64,000 nt of DNA, taken from the NCBI RefSeq assembly GCF_040222385.1, contig NZ_JAVKDF010000042.1:1-64000 (forward strand), in the 5' to 3' direction. Within the stretch, counting starts at the first letter, position 1. Every line of letters begins with the position of its first letter. Below, one piece after another: positions 1-6,630 of this stretch. This stretch comes from Imperialibacter sp040222385 (GTDB taxonomy: Bacteria; Bacteroidota; Bacteroidia; Cytophagales; Cyclobacteriaceae). The notes beneath the pieces were generated by a model, which ran no database searches, was not told the DNA's origin, and saw only the letters and a program-made list of their open reading frames with translations. The position numbers and the translations under genes were made by a program.

Positions 1-1
1 C

Positions 2-166
2 AATCACGACATACAGGAGTTTGTGCACCTTATGTGCTTTACGGGTGAGGATGCTGACGAAAAGCACAAAGATTCCCCCTATATCAAGCAGTTTGTGGAC
101 ACCCTCTACCCTATCTGCGAGAGCGAACCCAGGTTTCATCATCTTGGGTTGGTGGCGGAGAAGTAA
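2..166 (+). CDS. C-terminal end of a hypothetical protein (5' partial)
   Basis: An open frame enters from the left edge and ends at TAA 164-166, giving about 54 residues (starts NHDIQEFVHLMC, ends HHLGLVAEK). It is hydrophilic with several His and Cys residues. I do not recognise the family. It converges on the minus-strand membrane protein that ends at 248, with about 80 bases of unremarkable sequence between. It could be the end of a small enzyme, but the visible part is too short to say. Confidence 0.55.
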   Translation, partial: NHDIQEFVHLMCFTGEDADEKHKDSPYIKQFVDTLYPICESEPRFHHLGLVAEK

Positions 167-247
167 ATCCGCCTCATTAAGGTAGGTAGTCAGCGGGGCC
201 AGCGACATTTCGCCATCTGAGCTACCTCTTTTCCGCAACCAGCTAAA

Positions 248-937
248 CTACTTGGAAATTTTGGCGTCCTTCAAAATGGGTTCGTAGTGAGCTTTCAGCG
301 CTTCATCAATCGAATTATAAAAGTCCGCCAGCTCCATTTCATCAAGGTCTATTATCACCTGGCTGTTATTGTTCAGCTGCACTTGAATCTTATGAAGAAC
401 ATTTCGCTCGTCTTTCACAGGGGTGATGTGTTGCACATCAGTTACTTTAAATGTGCCCTCTTTCCTATTGTTTTTGTAGGCGATCTCCTCGTTTGTCAGC
501 TTCAAAAAGTCATTGTAGTTATTGATCCCGGAAATTAGCTTCCCCGCAACCGGTGCAATCACACAAATGGCCGCCCAGATAAAGAAACGAACCTGGTTTA
601 CTTCGTAGTTGGCATAAATGAAAACGAAAATTGCTGGTATGCTGAAATAGATGAATAATTGTGTCAGCAACTTGTTTCGGTGGTTTCTGAAGACCACCTG
701 CCCTTCGGTGGGTACTACTGTAATGGGGAACAAGAATTCTTCCCAAAGGATTAACACCATAATAACGACCGCAAGACCCACCAGAGCCATGCCTATATAC
801 CCGCTGGTATCCTCCTTGAGTTCGCCGAAGGGAGCCTCAAAAAGCTGGGAGCCCAAAAAGGAAGACAAAGCGAAAATAAGCAAAAGAAGCCCTACGCTGA
901 ACTCAACCGGATAGGTTGGCCTGATGATCTTTCCCAT
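248..937 (-). CDS. Hypothetical four-helix membrane protein
   Basis: The 229-residue product has four hydrophobic segments, at about residues 13-33, 47-66, 91-109 and 117-135. A soluble C-terminal third of about 90 residues follows (QVQLNNNSQVIIDLDEMEL region), probably on the cytoplasmic side. The layout, a hydrophobic half followed by a small beta-rich domain ending in a short helix, resembles PH-like/YdbT-type membrane proteins, but I see no diagnostic motif. It is a single gene with 150 bases to the next minus-strand gene upstream. Function unknown. Confidence 0.7.
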   Translation of the reverse strand: MGKIIRPTYPVEFSVGLLLLIFALSSFLGSQLFEAPFGELKEDTSGYIGMALVGLAVVIMVLILWEEFLFPITVVPTEGQVVFRNHRNKLLTQLFIYFSIPAIFVFIYANYEVNQVRFFIWAAICVIAPVAGKLISGINNYNDFLKLTNEEIAYKNNRKEGTFKVTDVQHITPVKDERNVLHKIQVQLNNNSQVIIDLDEMELADFYNSIDEALKAHYEPILKDAKISK

Positions 938-1087
938 AACACTGACGTCTAGCTACGATTATTTTTTCTGCGATATTACTAAAAAAAGAATCTCGAAATC
1001 TGCTTTTGTTTTGGGTGACAGGAATAAATGGCTCGAAGGAACAGACTGGGGGACAAAGAACTTGACGACAGCGTTGATCTTGCCTAT

Positions 1088-1648
1088 CTAAACCCTCAGC
1101 GAGCCACGGAATCCCCTGGCGCCATAGTAAGACTCTGCACCATTGTGGTACAGAAAAACATGATTGAAGCGGCGGTCGCAGAAGAGTGCCCCGCCAAGTT
1201 TTCGTATTGCAGGAGGCGTTTGCACCCAGCTTGAGGTTTTCAAGTCGAACTCTCCAAGGGTTTGCAGAATGCGATACTCTTCTTCGGTCAGCAACTCAAT
1301 CCCAATGGTGGCGGCCATATTGGCGGCACTGTCCACTGGCTTATGTTCTTTCCTCGACTCAAGTGCTTCATGGTCGAAACAAAGGCTTCTACGCCCTTTC
1401 GGGCTTTCAGCGGAGCAGTCATAAAAAATGTACTCCCCGGTACTGGCATCAAAGCCAACAACGTCGGGCTCGCCGCCTGTTGTTTCCATGTCGTCGAGCA
1501 CCCATAACTTGTCCGGGCTGGCTTCCAACTTTGCTTTTACTTTGGTCCACTCCAGTCCTTTATGGCGATTCATGTGCTTCTCAAAGCGGGCCTTCAGTGT
1601 ATTGAGCAGCTCTTCGCTTTGTGCTGGTGGTAGTTCTTTTTTTGACAT
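1088..1648 (-). CDS. DUF4256 domain protein
   Basis: The 186-residue soluble protein covers the whole DUF4256 family length. Recognisable stretches are the N-terminal helix LLNTLKARFEKHMNRH, the KLWVLDDMETTGGEPDVVG segment, and the C-terminal ALFCDRRFNHVFLYHNGAESY block. The family has no known biochemical role. It is the last gene of a minus-strand run. Its start lies 4 bases after the stop of the YdeI-like gene, so the two are almost certainly co-transcribed and perhaps translationally coupled. No signal peptide is present. Confidence 0.85.
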   Translation of the reverse strand: MSKKELPPAQSEELLNTLKARFEKHMNRHKGLEWTKVKAKLEASPDKLWVLDDMETTGGEPDVVGFDASTGEYIFYDCSAESPKGRRSLCFDHEALESRKEHKPVDSAANMAATIGIELLTEEEYRILQTLGEFDLKTSSWVQTPPAIRKLGGALFCDRRFNHVFLYHNGAESYYGARGFRGSLRV

Positions 1649-1652
1649 CTGG

Positions 1653-2240
1653 CTAATCGTTTAGTCCTTTTCCATTCAAAATATGCTGCATATACTTTTC
1701 GATCCTTGCCTCCCGGGTCTTGGATTGCTTGGGTTGAGAAAAATGCAGCAGATACCCCCTTTGCCTCCCTGGCGTCAATGCCTCAAAAGCAGCTTTGAAA
1801 CCAGGGTTTTCGTCCAGCGTCTGGCGAAACGCTTCCGGCATATTGAATTCTGATGTTTTTTTAAGCTCCACCTGAGCACCCGATTTTTCTACTCGAATGG
1901 CGTCGAGAGTATAGCCTTTGATGATCGGCTCCATCTCTGCTACTTGCTCAGCACTTGTAAACCGGAGTTGGCGTGCCACCTGCACATTCTCAGTTTGCTG
2001 TATCAGCAAGCCATGCTTATCCTCCAGCAGCACACCCTTATGGAAAAGCACAGCACAATATTCCTTGAATCCATGGATTAACACCACATTGTTTCCCCGC
2101 AACGTGTAACAAGGCTTTCCCCATTTCAACTCCTCCTCCAGCTCAGTGTCGAGAATAATCCTCCTCAATTGATGGAAGGCCTCTTGCCAGCGGGAAGTTT
2201 TACTGAAAAAAGCATCGATACTGGGGCTCATATGGCTCAT
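1653..2240 (-). CDS. YdeI/OmpD-associated family protein (DUF1801-type N-terminus)
   Basis: This is a cytoplasmic protein of about 195 residues. The first 110 residues look like a DUF1801/YdhG domain (helical start, then ELKWGKPCYTLRGNNVVLI and CAVLFHKGVLL). The C-terminus carries the YdeI/OmpD-associated block FNMPEAFRQTLDENPGFKAAF followed by GRQRGYLLHFSQPKQSKTREAR. The frame also reaches an ATG at 2276, but I prefer the ATG at 2240 (MSHMSP...) because the 12 extra residues match nothing in the family. It lies downstream of the DoxX gene and 4 bases before the DUF4256 gene. The molecular function of this family is unsettled. Confidence 0.82.
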   Translation of the reverse strand: MSHMSPSIDAFFSKTSRWQEAFHQLRRIILDTELEEELKWGKPCYTLRGNNVVLIHGFKEYCAVLFHKGVLLEDKHGLLIQQTENVQVARQLRFTSAEQVAEMEPIIKGYTLDAIRVEKSGAQVELKKTSEFNMPEAFRQTLDENPGFKAAFEALTPGRQRGYLLHFSQPKQSKTREARIEKYMQHILNGKGLND

Positions 2241-2302
2241 GTTGCTAAATTTAGGTGAGAGGCAGTAAAAACACAATCCGAGGCGTACATATCGCTACCG
2301 GC

Positions 2303-2704
2303 TCAGGCAACTGAAGCAAGTTTGCGGGACGATGGCCTGAAATACCACGACACCACAGTCAGCACCAGCAACAACGTTGGCCCAAAGAGCTCCATAGCAT
2401 CGCTGCTGGCGGCTACATGAGAAAAGATGGCGCCCACCATATTGAAGAAAAAGCCAGCATAGGCCCACTCCTTCAGCAGAGGAAATTTGGGGACAAGCAC
2501 GGCCACTACTCCCAAAAGCTTCAGCGGACCAAGTATGGTGAGTATGTAGCTGGGGTAGCCCAATTGAGCCATTTTTTCTACCTCTTCCTGCATTTTTATG
2601 ATCTGCACTATGCCAGTTGAAGTCATGCCCAGGGCGAGCCAAATGGTGGCAATCCAGTAAGTGATTTTTCCTACTCTTCCGGCAGGTGGGTGTGTCTTTG
2701 TCAT
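2303..2704 (-). CDS. DoxX-like membrane protein
   Basis: The 133-residue protein has four predicted helices at about residues 14-36, 54-71, 80-99 and 106-122. It shows the DoxX-like pattern LGPLKLLGVVAVLVPKFPLLKEWAYAG followed by a helix containing His (FSHVAA). It follows the AHSA1 gene by 49 bases in an ArsR-led cluster. ArsR-SRPBCC-DoxX groups are common in Bacteroidota and usually have no demonstrated substrate. A second DoxX-like gene is at 15782, with only family-level similarity. Confidence 0.82.
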   Translation of the reverse strand: MTKTHPPAGRVGKITYWIATIWLALGMTSTGIVQIIKMQEEVEKMAQLGYPSYILTILGPLKLLGVVAVLVPKFPLLKEWAYAGFFFNMVGAIFSHVAASSDAMELFGPTLLLVLTVVSWYFRPSSRKLASVA

Positions 2705-2753
2705 GGTTAGTTATTTTGTGTGTTCGGGTGTAAGTTTTAATGTCTTTCAGCGA

Positions 2754-3215
2754 TTAGCTTTGGCCTAATATTTCCTGGATGCGGTTGTGGGCCATATTAA
2801 TGCCTTGCGCAAAGGGCAGCTGCAAAATTTGGTCACGGATGGCCACCGACCTGTAAACGACGTGCATGGTGAGTTTGCTGGTATCGGCACCCAGCTTTTC
2901 AAATTCAAGGAATTCCAGTTGCACTCCAAAAGGTGCATTGTCCATTTCAAAAGTCCTCGTTATCTTTTCATTGGGAACGAATTCATGTATTGTCCCATTG
3001 AAGCCATGCTTGTTCCCTTTTGGATCGGTGGTTTCAAATTGCCAACTGCCGTGCTTTTTACTTTCAAGCTTCAGCACTTTCGTGCCCATCCATTGTTCCA
3101 CAATCCCTGGCTCTACATAGGCCTTAAACAGCAGCTCCAATGGTAAATCGAATTCTCTCGTGATCAGCAATTCCTGCTTGCCATCTTCGGCATGAATTTT
3201 TGTTTTGCGTTCCAT
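2754..3215 (-). CDS. SRPBCC / AHSA1 family protein
   Basis: The 153-residue single-domain START/Bet v1-like protein has the AHSA1 opening (LLITREFDLPLELLFKAYVEP), the W-containing strand VEQWMG, and the middle GNKHGFNGTIHEFVPNEKI. It ends in a long amphipathic helix. Such proteins bind hydrophobic ligands or partner proteins, and no enzyme activity can be inferred. The ArsR gene ends 10 bases upstream of its start, a very common pairing in which the repressor and the SRPBCC protein form one operon. Confidence 0.88.
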   Translation of the reverse strand: MERKTKIHAEDGKQELLITREFDLPLELLFKAYVEPGIVEQWMGTKVLKLESKKHGSWQFETTDPKGNKHGFNGTIHEFVPNEKITRTFEMDNAPFGVQLEFLEFEKLGADTSKLTMHVVYRSVAIRDQILQLPFAQGINMAHNRIQEILGQS

Positions 3216-3225
3216 AAAATCCTTT

Positions 3226-3546
3226 TTACGGGGTTTTGTGCTGTTTCATCACAGCTTCCAATTTATTGAACCTGTCGTCCCACATTTTGCGAAATGGTTC
3301 AATGAAATCGGCTACTTCTTTCATTTTTTTCGCATTGAGGTGATAGGAAATCTCCCTTCCGTTCTGCTCTTGCTCAAGCAATTCGCATTCAGTGAGAATC
3401 TGCAGGTGCTTTGACACCGTCGGCCTGGCAGTGTCGAAGTTGGAGGCAATGGCCCCTGCTGTCATCGACTGGGCAGCCACCAGGAGAAGAATGGCCCTCC
3501 TTGTGGGGTCGGCTATGGCCTGGAAAACGTCACGTCTTAAATTCAT
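3226..3546 (-). CDS. ArsR-family winged-helix repressor
   Basis: The 106-residue protein is a single winged-helix domain: DVFQAIADPTRRAILLLVA opens it, and the recognition region is SNFDTARPTVSKHLQILTE followed by the wing (LEQEQNGREISYHLN). No metal-binding Cys pair (ELCVCD-type) is visible, so this is probably not a metal sensor. It belongs to the subgroup paired with SRPBCC proteins. It heads a five-gene minus-strand run (ArsR, AHSA1, DoxX, YdeI-like, DUF4256). Two matching dyad-like sites lie directly upstream at 3549-3592, which suggests autorepression. Confidence 0.9.
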   Translation of the reverse strand: MNLRRDVFQAIADPTRRAILLLVAAQSMTAGAIASNFDTARPTVSKHLQILTECELLEQEQNGREISYHLNAKKMKEVADFIEPFRKMWDDRFNKLEAVMKQHKTP

Positions 3547-3548
3547 TA

Positions 3549-3592
3549 TGTAGCTATTTGACTACAAATATATATGTAGTTATTTAGCTACG
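3549..3592 (-). promoter_or_regulatory. Putative double operator for the ArsR-type repressor
   Basis: Two 18-base sites, 3549-3566 (TGTAGCTATTTGACTACA) and 3575-3592 (TGTAGTTATTTAGCTACG), sit immediately upstream of the arsR-like start. Each has TGTAG/CTACA-type half-sites around an AT-rich centre. They begin 26 bases apart in very AT-rich DNA that would also hold the promoter. Autoregulation through these sites is inference from position and symmetry. Confidence 0.65.
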
Positions 3593-3660
3593 CAATAATT
3601 TTATAGAATAATCAGCACTTTCCGACAGGGTCAGGGCATTTCGGGGGCTCGCAGGCAAAC

Positions 3661-4026
3661 TTAAGCTACCCGCAAAATCTTCTCCATCTTGCGGCCTCTT
3701 GCCAGCTCGTCGACCAGCTTATCCAGGTACCGGGTTTGTTGTGTCAATCGATTTTCGATCTCTTCCACCCGATAGCCGCAGATGACGCCGGTGATCAGGT
3801 GAGCATTGGGATGGAGCGAGGCACCCTCAAAAAATTGTTCGAATGTGGCCTTGTTTTCAATGAGCTCGTGAAGCTTCTTTTCGTTATAGCCGGTTAGCCA
3901 TTGAATGACCTCGTGCAATTCAGCTTTGGTTCTACCCTTCTTCTCAACTTTCGTTGCATAATGCGGATACACGGAAGCAAAGATCATTTTTGCAATACGC
4001 TCATCGTGGTGACTTGTGTCCTTCAT
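3661..4026 (-). CDS. DUF2200 family protein
   Basis: The 121-residue protein matches the DUF2200 layout over its whole length: HDERIAKMIFASVYPHYATKVEKKGRT at the N-terminus, then VIQWLTGYNEKKLHELIE, then NAHLITGVICGYRVEEIE and a helical tail. The family is conserved and cytoplasmic, with no assigned reaction. It sits 114 bases upstream of the ArsR cluster on the same strand, with the two operators in between, so it is probably transcribed separately. Confidence 0.88.
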   Translation of the reverse strand: MKDTSHHDERIAKMIFASVYPHYATKVEKKGRTKAELHEVIQWLTGYNEKKLHELIENKATFEQFFEGASLHPNAHLITGVICGYRVEEIENRLTQQTRYLDKLVDELARGRKMEKILRVA

Positions 4027-4380
4027 ATTCGATCTGTGTTCTAGCTAATTTCGGTGTTGCCAGCTGGCACGCTCCTGATAATAAGTTTGGGTAAACAAAA
4101 ATACACAAAGTGGCGAGAACTAGGTTCGAAAGCATTTAGAAGCCACCGCCATGTCCTGATCTACATGCCCAAACAGTTTATTACTTTTTGGCCAGGGTCA
4201 AAACTACTTTTCCAATAGCGTAGTGGGTTCCAAATAGTTATTAAACGTGATTGTTATTGGAAGACGTTACCTTAGACAATACCGTGTCGATTGAGTCAGA
4301 GTCTGTTTTGCTTTTTATTTGAGCTATACCACATTGAAACGTTAACAGCGAAACAGAGACCACAGAATAAATATGTCTTT
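4027..4380. other. Intergenic stretch without a recognisable gene
   Basis: These 354 bases lie upstream of the DUF2200 gene and downstream of the secreted hypothetical gene ending at 4381. I see no frame longer than a few tens of codons with family resemblance, and no strong hairpin. The part near 4030-4100 should hold the DUF2200 promoter. Confidence 0.5.
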
Positions 4381-5283
4381 TTACTGTATGCTCCATATTA
4401 CTCTCTGATCGTTTTGTTCATTCAGTAGGGTTAAGTGAGGTTTAGGGGTGCTTCCATCAAAAATCAATTGCGATGAAAACAATAGTTTTTCTTTGTTCCA
4501 GAATGCCACCCAGTGAGGTGTCAATGGTTCAGTTTGTTGAAGAATAATTTGACGGTTTCCTTTTGCATCAATTAAATCAAAAGATCTTCTGCCCCAATAA
4601 GAAAGCAGTAATTCTCCATTAGAATAATCTGCGTCAAACAATTGATTTCGGTTCAATGGCGAATTTTGCACACTAGGATCAGTTAATTCATTCCATTGTT
4701 CAAGGATGCTTCCATTTTGTTGCACCAAATAGCAACCCTCATCATCCAAAAGAAGGATTTGGCTGTCCTCAACAGCCCGGATTCTTTTTATTGGAAGGTC
4801 AAATTCGAAATACTTTGTGGGCTGCTCTCCTTTTTTCGAGCTATATATTTCAGGGTATTTCCCGAAAACCATTTGATTGTCAGAAAGCATAAAAAATCCA
4901 CCTTCTCCAATCCTGTAATCGTCTTTGAACCAATCCCAAATAACCTTTGGCTGCGAACCAATTGTTGATTTTAAAACCCTTATATGAAATTCATCGGATG
5001 CTTGCAAAAACCTCCTTTCTATAATGTAGATTTCATTCTGGTTATTGTAAAGCATAAAGTCACTTGCTGCATACTCGGATTGAATAAACACTTTTGGTTG
5101 AGAACCTTTTGTCCAAATCATTACACAGGCATAATGGTTTATGTCATTTATTGGATTTATATATGACCATAGCACACTCTCACCAATAGTAATCATATTT
5201 CCTGTTGGGTGTGCAAATGCAAACGACGTGAGGAAAAACAGAACAGTTCCTAATATTGTGTTTTTGATGCTTAGTGTTTTCAT
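4381..5283 (-). CDS. Secreted hypothetical protein, probable beta-propeller
   Basis: I place the start at the ATG at 5283 (MKTLSIKNTILGTVLFFLTS). This gives a clean signal peptide ending AFA-HP and a mature protein of about 276 residues; the frame extends further upstream but without protein-like sequence. The mature part is made of repeated strand-turn units (AVEDSQILLLDDEGCYLV, GELLLSYWGRRSFDLID and similar), which suggests a five- to seven-bladed propeller. No catalytic motif is visible. The gene is noticeably more AT-rich than its neighbours, possibly a sign of transfer. Confidence 0.65.
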   Translation of the reverse strand: MKTLSIKNTILGTVLFFLTSFAFAHPTGNMITIGESVLWSYINPINDINHYACVMIWTKGSQPKVFIQSEYAASDFMLYNNQNEIYIIERRFLQASDEFHIRVLKSTIGSQPKVIWDWFKDDYRIGEGGFFMLSDNQMVFGKYPEIYSSKKGEQPTKYFEFDLPIKRIRAVEDSQILLLDDEGCYLVQQNGSILEQWNELTDPSVQNSPLNRNQLFDADYSNGELLLSYWGRRSFDLIDAKGNRQIILQQTEPLTPHWVAFWNKEKLLFSSQLIFDGSTPKPHLTLLNEQNDQRVIWSIQ

Positions 5284-5765
5284 TTTCCAAGTTAACGCCC
5301 AGAAGCAGCCCTTGGGATGGGTAAGAGATACCGCTGCCCTCAGCAAATAGCCACGCCGATGAATAAAAATACATAATGTGTGCGGGGACTGCAATCCCTA
5401 CTGCGATTTCCTTGCAGGTGAGGCCCCATAATGTCTTGTGTTAGCGCACTATTTAACGGTGATTTTTTTGGACGCTACATAGGCATATTTATCAATCAGC
5501 ATATTCGCCGCAAATAGCTCTAAAATCGTACAAGACTCTGTTACCGTTTTATCTTCGAACAACAGCCAGTTCACGTATAGGTCTTACACCCTTAGCAACC
5601 CAAGCTCAGCAAAAACTGGACTTTTCTGAAGAGGAATTTGCGACGTAGCATACGAAGATGGGCTGTATTGCAAAGAATAAAGAGGCAAAAGGTGAAAGAA
5701 TGAGACACAAACGCCTTCGACCAATAATATTCGAAAAAGAAGCCGAAATGCCCGTATTTCGCACT
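5284..5765. other. Intergenic stretch, no supported gene
   Basis: These 482 bases separate the start of the secreted hypothetical protein from the end of the VOC gene. Short frames exist on both strands but none looks protein-like. Around 5385-5402 a short dyad (GGGACTGCAATCCC) recalls the AGGGAT...ATCCCT hairpins of the REP elements near 54 kb. The match is too short to call a copy. Confidence 0.4.
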
Positions 5766-6122
5766 TTAACTGAAGGCCTCCCCAAACGTGAGACAAGTAC
5801 CGTTGGGGTCGGCGATGGCAAACTCCTTTTGCCCCCAGGGTTTCGACTCCAAACGGGTGATGATTTTTACCGCCGAACTGCCCTGCCTGCACTTTTCAAA
5901 AAGACTTTCAATGTCGCTGTCCACACGCACATAAATCATAAAGTCGGACTTGGCCGGAACAATAGTGGGGAATGAAAAGAAATGCAACTCCACCCCGTCT
6001 TTGTCCATGATCAGGTAGTCGACATAATCGGACCGCAGAGTAAAACCCAGCTGATTCACATAAAAATTGACAGTTTCCTGCTTGTTGATAAAAGGAAGCT
6101 TGGGAACAACGGAAGTGAGCAT
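5766..6122 (-). CDS. VOC-family (glyoxalase/bleomycin-resistance fold) protein
   Basis: The 118-residue protein has the paired beta-alpha-beta-beta-beta arrangement of the VOC fold. The start is VVPKLPFINKQETVNFYVNQLG, the first metal-side strand is DGVELHFFSF, and the close is GQKEFAIADPNGTCLTFGE. The His and Glu positions typical of metal-binding VOC enzymes are partly present (VELHFF and FGE). In the bleomycin-resistance subgroup the protein sequesters its ligand rather than turning it over. Ligand unknown; isolated gene. Confidence 0.85.
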   Translation of the reverse strand: MLTSVVPKLPFINKQETVNFYVNQLGFTLRSDYVDYLIMDKDGVELHFFSFPTIVPAKSDFMIYVRVDSDIESLFEKCRQGSSAVKIITRLESKPWGQKEFAIADPNGTCLTFGEAFS

Positions 6123-6209
6123 ATCTTTTTTTAGGCAATTTATACACTACCATACATATGAGCACTTGATTGGAATCAAGAAACGAGGCGCACAAGCCGC
6201 CACGCAGTT

Positions 6210-6449
6210 TTACAAATGATCAGGAAGGGCTTTAAACTCCTTTTTCTTTGCCTCAAACCAGGCTTTCATTTTCTCCGGCGATTTCATTAGCTCGCCCATG
6301 GCCTGCATCGCTTCGAGATGGGCCGTATCTCCTTTTTGAAACATTTCAGTGCCATGGGCTTTGCTTAGCTGAGCTATTTCGTCGAACGTGGCAGCATGGA
6401 AGGCTTTGTCGCAGGCCCCTCCCAACTGTCGGCAGGTCATCGTTTTCAT
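6210..6449 (-). CDS. DUF1059-like small protein
   Basis: The 79-residue cytoplasmic protein begins MKTMTCRQLGGACDKAFHA. That is the characteristic DUF1059 opening with two cysteines. The helical stretch FDEIAQLSKAHGTEMF follows, and the tail is Lys-rich. No enzymatic role is known. It lies between the VOC gene and the large propeller gene on the other strand, and has its own start about 180 bases from the latter's ATG. Confidence 0.8.
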   Translation of the reverse strand: MKTMTCRQLGGACDKAFHAATFDEIAQLSKAHGTEMFQKGDTAHLEAMQAMGELMKSPEKMKAWFEAKKKEFKALPDHL

Positions 6450-6630
6450 AGTAGGGTAGTTTGTGTAAATGTTTGGGATAAACAGCCTTATTCAGCATTT
6501 CTACAGTCGACACCTACTTAAAGGTAGTCAATTTGCCGATTAATCCACGACCAACATCACCCCACTTACCACTATTCACATTTCACCTTTGCCTACTTTT
6601 AGTTAAATAGTACAAAAAAAGAGGATTCAA

